From Aplysia californica (lineage: Eukaryota > Mollusca > Gastropoda > Aplysiida > Aplysiidae), in contig NW_004797398.1 of the NCBI RefSeq assembly GCF_000002075.1, forward strand, positions 1,399,316-1,440,828: 41,513 nucleotides of DNA, written 5' to 3'. Shown piece by piece: positions 38,201-41,513 of this stretch; positions within the stretch are counted from its first letter, which is position 1; each line of letters starts with the position of its first letter. The position numbers and the translations under genes are program-made. The notes under the pieces are model-generated. The model did no database searches. It was given only the letters and a program-made list of their open reading frames with translations, and was not told the origin of the DNA.

Positions 38201-40746
38201 AACAAAAGCAATCAATCAAAAAAATAAATAACAGAAAACGAGGTTATTTGCATTATAAAATGTGCAGAAACTAAAATTAATGAGGAGAAGAAAAAAAAAA
38301 GAACTCTGCAAAAAACACAAAGAAGAAATTGAATTGACCCCCACACACTTGAACATTTGAAAGAGATAAAAAGGAAAAACAAAACAAGAACAATATGTAA
38401 ACCTACAAAAGAAAAAACAAAAACAACAAGAACCCCACACACTCTGAATCATGAGTCAAAAATGAGGAAAACAAATTGTGCCATGCGAGAACCTCATGCA
38501 ACGACCTACAGCCTTCCCAAACTGTTATCACGCTATTCCCAAAACAGCCAATACCAGGGCACACGCAACTAAACAATACATACAAATTTTTAATGTTACG
38601 GACACCCATGCCTTAACGATTTATAAAGCAACCTCAGAGAGATCAAAATTGCTGTAAATCTTGCTAGAGGCCGCCGGGAAAAGCTTTCAGGCTTGGATAC
38701 ATGCCAACATCATAATAATTATATGATTCTGAAAGATATGAACCAGCTAAGTTTGGATGTTCTAAGCATAGTGGTACCCGAAAACAATGACAACACCATG
38801 GTTATAATTGAATTTTTAAAAAAATTTAATGTAGGTGTTATACACTCCATCGACACAATTTAAATCATTTAGGAGGCGGTCTTCGACCCTGGCTGTCAGG
38901 GCCAATCCGGGCTGAGAAAGATACAACATCCCAACAGAAAGACCCACATAGACTCACTCAATAAAAATTCTCCCCATTCAGGAATCAAACTCAGGTCTCC
39001 TGCATGCAATGGCAAAGCGCCTAAACTCTACACTGCAGACACTGGTTGTGATAATAATTGATTTATTCCTTGAGTGTCTTATGAGTTACCCACACACTCA
39101 AATCTCGGCGATTGCATCTTATTAAGCATATTATGTACACAAATTATATTTAGTTGCGTGTTACCTGACCAACCTGACACTTCCCCCACAAACCACCCAA
39201 AAAATATTACGGTATTCGGGACAACATAAACATGGAAAGCTATGAAGTCACCATGCACAATACATAATATGCCACTTTCCATCCGTATGTTAATACATTA
39301 ATGCGGTTAAATATCCATCGGAAGGAAACTGGGCGACTCATTCATTGAAAGTGTGCAGTGTTCACATAATCTCATATTATTGAAAGTGTACGAAAGAAAG
39401 GAACTGAGAAAGAAGTAAAGAGACGACTAATACACTGATTTTAAAAAATAAATAAAATAAAAATAACTGTGAAAAGCTGACATTTGACAATCAAGATGTA
39501 CTGATCACCCAATAGAGAGGGACAGAAAATGTCTGGAAAAATTGAAAAATTCAGCCACCAAACCCAGATAGAAGCTCATGGAGAGCGGAAAGGTTTGGAG
39601 GATGGACAAGGTCGATGATTCAAACCACCTTGAAGGTAACCGATAAATGCGAAACAGAAGCGGAGAGCCTTAAATTAACAAGTTAGTACAGTCGAACCTG
39701 CTTTTATGGCCGCCTGTATAATACAATAATACCTGTACAAACGCCCACTTCTCATTTCTCCCTTGCGTACTTTTTACATGACACTGTGGAAGCCAGTACA
39801 GCCCCCTGTCTAAGACGGCCATTTTCATCCTCGACAACAGGTGACTGTCTTATGCAATGTCGACTATACTATTATTTAACAAAATATACTTGAGACCTGA
39901 TGAAGGTGACAAGAATACCCCCTCTTAGTTTCTACGGGTTTTCTTCCCAAATGCGAGGGGCACTTCAAGCAAAACTGAAATAGTTATCTGCTTATGCCAC
40001 AGTAAAACACAAAACACCCTAACCGTCTAAAAATATCTCTGTTAAGACCGTTCCTTTGTTCCATACCATATTATACATCACAACGTGTGTTTGATCGAAT
40101 CCATACTTTCAATTTACGCATCAACATGACATGAAATCTTCATTGTACCTTCGCTGCTCCCCGTTTCGAGAAGCGTATCCAAGTTCCCCAACACCATTAC
40201 TACGATGAAACTAGTCCTGATCGACCTTTTAATAGCTTGCGCCCACTTTTAAAAGCCTAACATTTTCACACTGCCCACCAAAATGTTTCTCTAAGCGGGG
40301 CATTATAGGTTACGTAAGACTAATTAGGTGATTCCCGTCGCCCACCATAATTACCAAATCGTCCACTCGTGGATGATACCTCCCAATTTGGAACGCACAG
40401 GATTAAACAAAAGACTACTGGGCTTAAAATAAAACGCTTATCACCAGATAAATTATGATAGCATACAAGGTATGTCGCGCCATTGGCACGCACACTGTGA
40501 CCATAATATTAAACCCGCGTCCATTCCGTTCCTCTTTGACAGACATTAGAAGCTATCCCTGCCAGTGGCTGAATCATCGCCGGCTCCTCCAAACCTTTCA
40601 CTTATTTGAGCCCGAGATGTCGGCCAGTCTAACTCACCTTTCAAATGTTGTGCTCAAAATTCTCAAGTCGCCCTGTACCGTGGTGCACCCTTCAAAGTCT
40701 TTGATAATTTTGGAGTTGAGGAAACCGGGGGACGTGCCATTACATG
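13428..40746 (-). CDS. EGFR: EGFR/ErbB-family receptor tyrosine kinase (5' part outside window)
   Basis: Twenty exons joined by GT-AG introns give an open frame of 1205 residues that collinearly matches EGFR: L2 domain (1-157), Cys-rich region (158-461), transmembrane helix (about 468-493), juxtamembrane segment, tyrosine kinase (about 540-800) and regulatory tail (810-1205, ending TESKI). By family knowledge it binds EGF-like ligands outside the cell, dimerises, autophosphorylates and signals through Grb2/Ras and other SH2/PTB adaptors. Catalytic residues are intact: GSGAFG loop 546-551, VAIK Lys572, helix-C Glu585, gatekeeper Thr617, HRD 662-664, DFG 682-684, ALE 709-711. Six N-glycosylation sequons lie outside the membrane (N2, N49, N74, N228, N416, N420). 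Human Cys797 is replaced by Asn624. Several kinase introns sit where I recall the human ones (VYK|G, QIAK|G, GGK|VPIK, SYG|VT, VKC|W, VIQ|GD). The start codon, signal peptide and L1 are not in the window. No frame breaks were seen. Confidence 0.97.
13871..15014 (-). other. EGFR intron 19
   Basis: 1.1 kb. A diverged, + oriented SINE-like segment lies at about 14565-14735. The rest is AT-rich with no recognised element. Confidence 0.6.
14565..14735 (+). repeat. Diverged tRNA-type SINE-like segment
   Basis: Contains GAGTTCGTTTCCCATGCGGG (B-box-like), GCAGCATCCCTCTCATGAGG and GCCCTGACAGGCAGGGTTAA, which match the SINE body in the + direction. It has a rearranged middle. Confidence 0.55.
15015..15215 (-). 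CDS. EGFR: EGFR exon 19: tail with DDYLQP phosphosite
   Basis: 201 nt, residues 993-1058 with Gly1059 split. [16 protein letters not shown] (Y1040) and LAYLDLEG (Y1052) resemble the LPVDEDDYLMP and YMDL segments that I recall from Drosophila EGFR. They are candidate autophosphorylation sites. Acceptor GCTGTGCAG, donor TCAG|GTCAGT. Confidence 0.92.
15216..16049 (-). other. EGFR intron 18
   Basis: 834 bp. A small hairpin-like inverted pair (AAGTACTC near 15906 with GAGTACTT near 15932) lies inside. Otherwise A-rich and unremarkable. Confidence 0.6.
16050..16305 (-). CDS. EGFR: EGFR exon 18: His/Met-rich tail segment
   Basis: 256 nt, residues 907-991 with Glu992 split. The first part (about 914-930) is a His/Met-rich patch, [18 protein letters not shown] basic stretch ([20 protein letters not shown]) follows, and then [11 protein letters not shown], which matches human QRYSSDPTG of the tail (Y980). 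Acceptor CTTTCAG, donor AAAG|GTTGGT. The patch has no counterpart that I know in vertebrate EGFR. The conserved RYSSDP supports the exon. Confidence 0.9.
16306..16737 (-). other. EGFR intron 17
   Basis: 432 bp, AT-rich, nothing recognised. Confidence 0.6.
16738..16929 (-). CDS. EGFR: EGFR exon 17: tail with EEYLQP phosphosite
   Basis: 192 nt, 64 codons, residues 843-906, phase 0. [20 protein letters not shown] is the post-kinase segment. [17 protein letters not shown] contains Y876 in the position of human DADEYLIPQ, a Src/SH2-type site. Fly EGFR has a similar DDYLQP. Acceptor ACCCCCAG. The donor is ACG|GTGTGT, and a run-on frame after it ends soon in the intron. Confidence 0.92.
17521..17695 (+). 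repeat. Family A interspersed repeat, short form
   Basis: In intron 16. Contains TTTTAGTAAGAGTTTTACGG, GCATTTGCAACACACTTAG, TAGACGTTTGATAGGAAAG and AAGGAGCAAACCACACCAG. Confidence 0.9.
18558..18608. repeat. (GA)n microsatellite
   Basis: About 25 uninterrupted GA units in intron 16, CU-rich on the transcript strand. Confidence 0.97.
19817..19848. repeat. (ATT)n microsatellite
   Basis: About 10 ATT units in intron 16, in a wider zone rich in ATT/ATC triplets (19770-19900). Confidence 0.9.
20484..20662. mobile_element. MITE with 17-bp perfect terminal inverted repeats
   Basis: CTGTCCCTGTAGTTTTA (20484-20500) is the exact reverse complement of 20646-20662. TCACAC immediately precedes (20478-20483) and immediately follows (20663-20668) the element, a 6-bp target-site duplication. 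The 179-bp interior is AT-rich, has no coding capacity and carries several ATTATGC/ATTAAGC subterminal motifs. The parent transposon superfamily is unknown to me. A 6-bp duplication is unusual, being reported for IS3EU- and Dada-like elements. Confidence 0.85.
20703..20737. repeat. Poly-C followed by poly-A
   Basis: About 15 C then about 20 A. Homopolymer lengths are prone to sequencing error. Confidence 0.95.
21350..21420. repeat. (CT)n(CA)n(CG)n compound microsatellite
   Basis: Preceded by GCATGCATGCATGC, then CT repeats, CA repeats and a short CG run. The CA/CG part is a candidate Z-DNA former. Confidence 0.95.
21899..21920. repeat. 22-nt poly-G run
   Basis: Preceded by A8 and T10 runs, which makes it a hard spot for sequencing and assembly. 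Confidence 0.95.
22432..22530 (-). CDS. EGFR: EGFR exon 16: probable cassette exon in the tail
   Basis: 99 nt, 33 codons, residues 810-842, phase 0 at both ends, so skipping keeps the frame. It reads [20 protein letters not shown] then [13 protein letters not shown]. Acceptor CTCACGACAG, donor GCAGAG|GTGAAG, a somewhat weak donor. It is GC-rich and open throughout. It lies alone between 2.9-kb and 5.5-kb introns. Joining exon 15 directly to exon 17 gives [12 protein letters not shown], which matches human VIQ-GDERMHLPS, so this exon is an insertion at an ancestral junction. It could be constitutive in this lineage. No transcript evidence is available here. Confidence 0.75.
22531..25468 (-). 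other. EGFR intron 15 (2.9 kb)
   Basis: Lies between the kinase and the probable cassette exon. The part next to the cassette carries five ATGTATG/CATACAT units (22661-22878) and a sense-strand TGCATG at 22619-22624. A poly-C run lies at 23187-23199. The remainder, 23200-25468, is AT-rich with no recognised element or exon. Open frames there have no family resemblance. Confidence 0.65.
22661..22878. repeat. Five imperfect tandem units with internal inverted ends
   Basis: Each 40-50-bp unit opens with a (A)TGTATG motif. Four of the five close with GACATACAT. The middle is a variable ATATT/TTTCCCAGAACTC-type block. The opening and closing motifs are mutually complementary, so each such unit can fold into a hairpin. 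The array ends about 130 bp upstream, in gene direction, of exon 16. Confidence 0.75.
25469..25566 (-). CDS. EGFR: EGFR exon 15: end of kinase domain
   Basis: 98 nt, residues 778-809. [20 protein letters not shown] then [12 protein letters not shown] matches human [20 protein letters not shown] and MARDPQRYLVIQ. The exon ends in phase 0 after VIE, the same point as human VIQ|GDERM. Acceptor GTTGCAG, donor AGAG|GTATGT. Confidence 0.97.
25696..25885 (+). repeat. Family A interspersed repeat, short form (tandem pair, first)
   Basis: In intron 14. Contains GTAAGAGTTTTACGGCACTT, GCAACACAATAAGGCCATAT, CAAGAGAGTAACAAACATAA and TTTGATAGGAAAGAAGAAGC, and ends CCATCAACCACCCA. Confidence 0.9.
25887..26061 (+). 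repeat. Family A interspersed repeat, short form (tandem pair, second)
   Basis: Starts with no gap after the previous copy: TTTAGTAAGAATTTTACCGC. It ends CAGCACCCGCCAACCACCC, about 32 nt from the exon 14 donor. More diverged in the middle. Confidence 0.88.
26094..26240 (-). CDS. EGFR: EGFR exon 14: kinase C-lobe
   Basis: 147 nt, residues 729-776. [17 protein letters not shown], then [20 protein letters not shown] and YMIMVKC, match the human C-lobe closely. Acceptor TTATTCCAG, donor AAAT|GTAAGA. A family A repeat ends about 32 nt past the donor. Confidence 0.97.
26430..26600 (+). repeat. Family A interspersed repeat, short form
   Basis: In intron 13. Contains CACGGCACTTGAAACACAGT, AAGGCCATAC, GGTTAGAGGTATTACTAGAG, GACGTTCGATAG and CCACACCAGAGTGCCCACCA. 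Confidence 0.85.
26634..26860. mobile_element. TTAA-flanked MITE (piggyBac-like), copy 1
   Basis: Starts TTAACTCTTTATCTCAGTGG, and its other end read in reverse is TTAAATTTTTATCTCCAGCA, giving imperfect inverted ends with TTAA at both borders. The interior (GGTCATTAAATCAAAA, TTTTTGGCAATTGCTGAAAA, AATTTGACGTCAGCGGC) matches copy 2. TTAA targets with a CTCTTT-type terminus are typical of piggyBac-derived MITEs. Kolobok elements also use TTAA. Confidence 0.7.
26986..27086. repeat. Spaced direct repeat
   Basis: TTCCACTTCACTGTAAA followed by a related tail (CCAGTAAGTA or GCATTAAGTA) occurs at about 26986-27012 and 27060-27086. Confidence 0.8.
27141..27216 (-). CDS. EGFR: EGFR exon 13: kinase P+1 loop
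   Basis: 76 nt, residues 703-727 with Gly728 split. [20 protein letters not shown] then DVWSFG matches human [20 protein letters not shown] and DVWSYG. ALE replaces the usual APE as in all EGFR kinases, and Asp723 is the conserved helix-F aspartate. Acceptor TTTTCTCAG, donor TTTTG|GTAAGT. Confidence 0.97.
27217..27615 (-). other. EGFR intron 12
   Basis: 399 bp, more than half of it a copy of the dispersed repeat also found in intron 2 (copy here about 27330-27555). Confidence 0.65.
27330..27555. repeat. Dispersed repeat B, copy 1
   Basis: Shares with 35735-35950 a long block containing CTCAAGAAATATTTTGTAAA and CAAATTCTAAA, then a weaker match through GCTAAAAGA/GTTAAAAGATTGAAAC and CTTTCTCCT. 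It lies in intron 12. No terminal structure seen, so the family is unassigned. Confidence 0.7.
27616..27771 (-). CDS. EGFR: EGFR exon 12: kinase catalytic and activation loops
   Basis: 156 nt, 52 codons, residues 651-702. [13 protein letters not shown] is the catalytic loop (Asp664 the base). [11 protein letters not shown] carries the metal-binding DFG (682-684). SEEYHSQGG holds the activation-loop tyrosine Y696 (human EYHAEGG). Acceptor CTCTACAG, donor GGACTG|GTCAGT. Confidence 0.98.
27772..28253 (-). other. EGFR intron 11
   Basis: 482 bp, AT-rich, no repeat or exon recognised. Confidence 0.6.
28254..28538 (-). CDS. EGFR: EGFR exon 11: kinase N-lobe and hinge
   Basis: 285 nt, 95 codons, residues 556-650. 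[20 protein letters not shown] gives the catalytic lysine (K572). Glu585 in ELLEEARVM is the helix-C glutamate. [15 protein letters not shown] is the hinge, with Thr617 as gatekeeper and Asn624 where human has Cys797. It ends [14 protein letters not shown]. It corresponds to human exons 19 and 20 fused, with the intron between them absent. Acceptor TTCCTTCAG, donor CCAGG|GTGAGT. Confidence 0.97.
28539..29015 (-). other. EGFR intron 10
   Basis: 477 bp, no repeat or exon recognised. Confidence 0.6.
29016..29129 (-). CDS. EGFR: EGFR exon 10: juxtamembrane end and kinase glycine loop
   Basis: 114 nt, 38 codons, residues 518-555. [17 protein letters not shown] matches human PLTPSGEAPNQALLRIL, the activating juxtamembrane latch. 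[12 protein letters not shown] is the ATP-binding glycine loop. Acceptor CTTTCCAG, donor TACAAG|GTAGAC. The VYK|G intron position equals human exon 18/19 as I recall it. Confidence 0.97.
29130..29560 (-). other. EGFR intron 9
   Basis: 431 bp, AT-rich, no repeat or exon recognised. Confidence 0.6.
29561..29726 (-). CDS. EGFR: EGFR exon 9: transmembrane helix and juxtamembrane segment
   Basis: 166 nt, residues 463-517. A hydrophobic run of about 26 residues (468-493, from LIIILSS to VIGFFC) is the single transmembrane helix, with small residues SSTVPGA in its outer half. It is followed by the basic stop-transfer HKRAQ and a short juxtamembrane stretch ending VEEIE, which splices to PLTP exactly as human LVE|PLTP. 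Acceptor GTCCTCAG, donor ATAGAG|GTTTGT. A giant pyrimidine tract (on the sense strand) lies just upstream of the acceptor. Confidence 0.95.
29727..30142 (-). other. EGFR intron 8 with giant pyrimidine tract
   Basis: 416 bp. About 165 bp (29758-29922) is an almost pure purine tract on the + strand, so pyrimidine on the transcript: CCT/TCCC-rich sequence followed upstream by (CT)~41. It lies about 30 nt upstream of the acceptor of the transmembrane exon. Confidence 0.85.
29758..29922. repeat. Purine tract: G/A-rich block plus (GA)~41
   Basis: 29758-29838 is built of GGGA/GGAGGGGA units, including a near-repeat of GGGAGAGGGAGGG. 29839-29922 is pure GA. It is the intron 8 pyrimidine tract on the transcript strand. 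Confidence 0.97.
30143..30273 (-). CDS. EGFR: EGFR exon 8: last Cys-rich segment before the membrane
   Basis: 131 nt, residues 419-461 with Glu462 split. Reads [19 protein letters not shown] and ends in an acidic/polar linker VALLEKNAE just outside the membrane. Acceptor CTTCTGCAG, donor GCAGA|GTACGT. Sequon NCT at N420. Confidence 0.93.
30274..30799 (-). other. EGFR intron 7
   Basis: 526 bp of AT-rich sequence. A ~25-bp fragment near 30434-30450 resembles the head of family A (aagagttttacagcact). Nothing else seen. Confidence 0.6.
30800..31051 (-). CDS. EGFR: EGFR exon 7: extra furin-like Cys-rich module
   Basis: 252 nt, exactly 84 codons, residues 335-418, phase 0 at both ends. Contains two clear furin-like repeats: [19 protein letters not shown] and [20 protein letters not shown]. 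It is a self-contained module encoded by one symmetric exon. Acceptor TCTTCCAG, donor AAAACA|GTAAGT. Sequon NKT at N416. Confidence 0.95.
31105..31510 (+). repeat. Family A interspersed repeat, long form
   Basis: In intron 6. Closely related along its whole length to 1046-1475: TAGTAGAGGTTTTACGGCAC, AAGGGGTGGATGTC, GCTCACCTCTCTAGCTTCAA, AAGGCACCCCGGAAATAG, GAGGAATCAGCCCA, ending CACCGCCCCGGGGAGG. Confidence 0.88.
31646..31829 (+). repeat. Family A interspersed repeat, short form
   Basis: In intron 6. Contains TTAGTAAGAGTTTTACGGCA, CTTGTAACACAATTAG, GATTAGAGGTATTACTAGAG and GTTTGATAGGAAAGAAG, and ends CCCATCAACCACCCA. Confidence 0.88.
32166..32340 (-). CDS. EGFR: EGFR exon 6: Cys-rich region, protostome-type extension
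   Basis: 175 nt, residues 277-334. [19 protein letters not shown] resembles the FVGPNGC-type segment of invertebrate EGFRs. It is followed by [20 protein letters not shown]. Acceptor CCTTGCAG, donor TTTAGG|GTATGT. The last 18 or so residues ([12 protein letters not shown]) link to the next Cys-rich module. The exon belongs to the added part of the stalk that human EGFR lacks. Confidence 0.93.
32341..33038 (-). other. EGFR intron 5
   Basis: 698 bp. Holds one family A repeat (32479-32632). The remainder, 32640-33030, is A/G-rich on the + strand with no feature that I recognise. Confidence 0.7.
32479..32632 (+). repeat. Family A interspersed repeat, short form, truncated tail
   Basis: In intron 5. 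Contains TTGCAACACAATAAGGTCAT, GATTAGAGGTGTTATCAG, GGAGGAGAGATAAGAATGAT and AAGGAGCAAAGCACA, then loses similarity. Confidence 0.85.
33039..33184 (-). CDS. EGFR: EGFR exon 5: Cys-rich region
   Basis: 146 nt, residues 228-275 with Gly276 split. [11 protein letters not shown] follows CHGP of exon 4 in the same way as human GRGPDNCIQCAHY, and [16 protein letters not shown] matches human CHLCHPNCTYGCTGP. Acceptor CCCTCAG, donor ATGG|GTAAGT. Sequon NNT at N228. In vertebrate EGFR the membrane follows soon after this block. Here three more Cys-rich exons intervene. Confidence 0.95.
33646..33824 (+). repeat. Family A interspersed repeat, short form
   Basis: In intron 4. Contains TTTTAGTAAGAGTTTTATAG, ACAATAAGGTCATATATAGG, TGCCGAAGATTAGGGGTGTT and a tail ending CTCACCAACCACCAAC. 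Confidence 0.85.
33826..33930 (+). repeat. Family A interspersed repeat, 5'-truncated copy
   Basis: Directly follows the previous copy and begins in mid-element at TTACCAGAGAGTAATATAC. It continues through AGAAAAGAAGGAACAAACC to CAGAGCATTTACC. Confidence 0.7.
34139..34272. repeat. AAC/AGC trinucleotide tract
   Basis: Mixed AAC, AGC, AAG and ACC triplets over ~130 bp, read as TTG/GCT on the transcript strand just inside the intron 4 donor. Confidence 0.9.
34288..34496 (-). CDS. EGFR: EGFR exon 4: first part of second Cys-rich region
   Basis: 209 nt, residues 159-227. Contains [21 protein letters not shown], matching human CSPEGCWGPEPRDCVSC, then [15 protein letters not shown]. These are furin-like/growth-factor-receptor IV repeats that form the stalk and the autoinhibitory contact arm in the family. 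Acceptor is TTTTTTCAATCAG, donor GGGCCT|GTGAGT. The acceptor region resembles a second site about 190 bp upstream across a SINE remnant. Confidence 0.96.
34515..34676 (-). repeat. tRNA-derived SINE, internally shortened
   Basis: Body CTGACCCTACCTGTCAGGGC, CAACCAGGGCTGAGAGGA and CCAGCAGAAAGACCAAGATA matches the other copies. Most of the tRNA head is missing, leaving a remnant near TAACTTCACAGACC. Its 3' end abuts the T-tract of the exon 4 acceptor. Confidence 0.75.
34797..34993 (-). repeat. tRNA-derived SINE
   Basis: Contains AAGTGTTTTTACGCCCTCAT, CGACAAAATTTAGATCATTT, GGTTGAGAAGGATACTACAC and the reversed head GTGCCTAACCTCTTCACCAC, then AGACACCGG. Confidence 0.8.
35232..35292. repeat. (GA)n microsatellite
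   Basis: About 30 GA units, (CT)n on the transcript, beginning about 30 nt downstream of the exon 3 donor. Confidence 0.97.
35322..35521 (-). CDS. EGFR: EGFR exon 3: end of L2 domain
   Basis: 200 nt, residues 92-157 with Gln91 and Glu158 split. [20 protein letters not shown], then [17 protein letters not shown], match human [20 protein letters not shown] and GNKNLCYANTINWKKLF almost residue for residue, including the conserved Trp of the L2 cap. Acceptor TTCTTCAG, donor TGTG|GTGAGC. A long (CT)n tract follows about 29 nt into the next intron. Confidence 0.97.
35522..36368 (-). other. EGFR intron 2
   Basis: 847 bp. Contains one copy of a dispersed repeat (about 35735-35950) that also occurs in intron 12 (27330-27555). 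Nothing else recognised. Confidence 0.7.
35735..35950. repeat. Dispersed repeat B, copy 2
   Basis: The partner of 27330-27555, in the same orientation in intron 2. Contains GTGATATCAGTAACATGTGC and TCAAGAAATATTTTGTAAAA. Confidence 0.7.
36369..36533 (-). CDS. EGFR: EGFR exon 2: L2 domain, middle
   Basis: 165 nt completing Arg36 and carrying residues 37-90 plus part of Gln91. Blocks such as [14 protein letters not shown] and [11 protein letters not shown] match human TVKEITGFLLIQAW and FENLEIIRGRT, the leucine-rich beta-helix turns of L2. Acceptor CCACAG, donor CCCA|GTAAGT. Sequons at N49 (NLT) and N74 (NLS). Confidence 0.96.
36655..36872 (-). repeat. tRNA-derived SINE, full-length-like
   Basis: Contains TGTAGGTGTTTTTATGCCCT, CTGCCTGTCAGGGCTAACG, CCTAGCAGAAAGATCGAGAT and the reversed promoter part GGAATTAAACTTGTCC, then CACTTAACCGCTACACCACA. 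Confidence 0.85.
38814..39046 (-). repeat. tRNA-derived SINE, full-length-like
   Basis: Contains AATGTAGGTGTTATACACTC, CATCGACACAATTTAAATCA, CTGGCTGTCAGGGCCAATCC and the reversed B-box region CAGGAATCAAACTCAGGTCT, followed by GCGCCTAAACTCTACACTGC. T-rich sequence at its low-coordinate end is the A-tail on the minus strand. Confidence 0.87.
39687..39868. mobile_element. Tc1/mariner-type MITE
   Basis: Left end TACAGTCGAACCTGCTTTTA. Right end read in reverse is TATAGTCGACATTGCATAAG, with TA at both borders. Ends of the form TACAGTCGAACCT are widespread in Tc1/mariner-derived MITEs of invertebrates. The ~180-bp interior has no coding capacity. Confidence 0.65.
40638..40746 (-). CDS. EGFR: EGFR exon 1 of window: start of L2 domain
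   Basis: 109 nt, residues 1-35 plus split codons at both ends. It reads [17 protein letters not shown] then [13 protein letters not shown], the counterpart of human CNGIGIGEFKDS and NCTSISGDLHIL, so it opens the L2 (ligand-binding) domain. The acceptor is CTTGTAG and the donor AAAG|GTGAGT. It enters with 2 nt of a codon whose first base is in an upstream exon not visible here. A sequon lies at N2. Confidence 0.93.
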
Positions 40747-41513
40747 CTACAAGGGAGGGGACGATGCACAGGAGAAAGAAAGAGAGAACAGGAATAACTA
40801 CAATATCGAGTTACACAAGCCAATCATGGGGGCCACACACGCTGCACAAACAAAAAAGCTCTGGGTAACCCACAGGGTGCAATGCAAAATGCCAGATTAA
40901 AATCTCAGTTAGTAGGGAAGCAAGACTGACATCCCTACAGACGAACAACACATAGCCAAAAACAAAAGAAACAAAAATAAAACAACAAGAAAAACCCGAC
41001 AGTGAAAAGGAAGGCAACAGCTGTCACAAGTGACAGCAACTATAGAAGAGACACGCCGTGCCAACAACAGATGTAAGAAAAAGCAAGTTCACACTGAAAG
41101 TTTTCTCCAAAAAGGAAAAAAAACAAACTTTTTTTAAAATGAAAAGAACCCAGCGATTTGGATTCAATAGACCACGTCGAGTCTTTACGCCAAATATCCA
41201 GTTGATACCGTCGAGGAACCCCCCCATCCTTTAATTCTTGGTTTATTTAAGTGCAAAAGAAAAAAAACAAACTTTTTTTAAAATCAATAAAATAAACTCT
41301 TAAATATTTTACTTTTCACCCTCATTTATGAATGTAGTATAAAAAAAAATGACAGTAGCTGGGGTGGGGGAAAAAGTGAGGAGAGGATAGTGGTGTGTCT
41401 GCCTCATGGTTGGACCTCATGCTGGTGTTGACTTGGAGGTGAGCAGTGTTCACTCTGGTGGGCCTGTGTGAGTGTTTTTAGGGGGCTAGGCAAGGCCAGG
41501 ATTGGGGGGGGGG
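40747..41513 (-). other. Upstream EGFR intron, partial
   Basis: No coding segment of the expected first Cys-rich region is visible. It contains two copies of a ~24-bp A/T direct repeat (near 41117-41140 and 41262-41284). Its last ~170 bp (41343-41513) are G/T-rich on the + strand and end in poly-G at the window edge. Confidence 0.6.

Larger units (their letters stand above)
36534..40637 (-). other. EGFR intron 1 (4.1 kb)
   Basis: Separates the first two L2 exons. It holds two tRNA-type SINE copies (36655-36872, 38814-39046) and a Tc1/mariner-type MITE (39687-39868). The rest is AT-rich with many short A or T runs. I see no exon in it, and the flanking exons join in frame with a good match to L2. 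Confidence 0.75.

Noticed and set aside
38986-39046. tRNA gene
   Set aside because: A/B-box-like sequence belongs to the head of a repeated SINE, and no intact cloverleaf is formed.
40455-40868. 137-residue + strand open frame
   Set aside because: Antisense of EGFR exon 1 of the window, with random flanks.

Overview
The window is eukaryotic genomic DNA from an invertebrate. It is AT-rich, with compact GC-richer exons separated by introns that all obey the GT-AG rule. One gene can be supported: the 3' two thirds of a single epidermal growth factor receptor (EGFR/ErbB) gene on the minus strand. Twenty coding exons run from about 40746 (start of the second ligand-binding L domain) down to a stop codon at 13428-13430. 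They join in one frame into 1205 residues. The first exons (signal peptide, L1, first Cys-rich region) lie outside the window beyond 41513. A lengthened extracellular Cys-rich region and a C-terminal tail resembling the fly receptor point to a protostome. The style of the SINEs and other repeats makes a mollusc, probably a gastropod, my best guess, but this is inference.

Layout from gene 5' to 3' (high to low coordinates): 40747-41513 upstream intron; 36369-40746 and 35322-35521 L2 domain; 30143-34496 Cys-rich region; 29561-29726 transmembrane and juxtamembrane exon; 25469-29129 tyrosine kinase (six exons, all catalytic residues present); 22432-22530 a 33-residue exon that looks like an extra cassette; 13428-16929 C-terminal tail with several phosphotyrosine docking motifs, a His/Met-rich patch and a PDZ-ligand-like end. 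Below 13428 are 13.4 kb of 3' flank or 3' UTR with no further gene. It holds a 21-bp minisatellite (8869-9240) and repeats.

The non-coding part is rich in short non-autonomous elements. Repeat family A has 13 copies, all in the + orientation (antisense to EGFR), in a ~180-bp short form and a ~410-430-bp long form. A tRNA-derived SINE has about seven copies in both orientations. There is a two-copy TTAA-flanked MITE family, one MITE with 17-bp perfect inverted ends and a 6-bp target duplication, one Tc1/mariner-type MITE and a further dispersed repeat pair. Several long simple repeats lie within about 30 nt of, or close to, splice sites. Both ends of the window are poly-G runs, probably assembly breaks. 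I saw no tRNA or rRNA gene, CRISPR array or second protein gene. Residue numbers below count the first complete codon in the window (Cys of exon 1) as 1.
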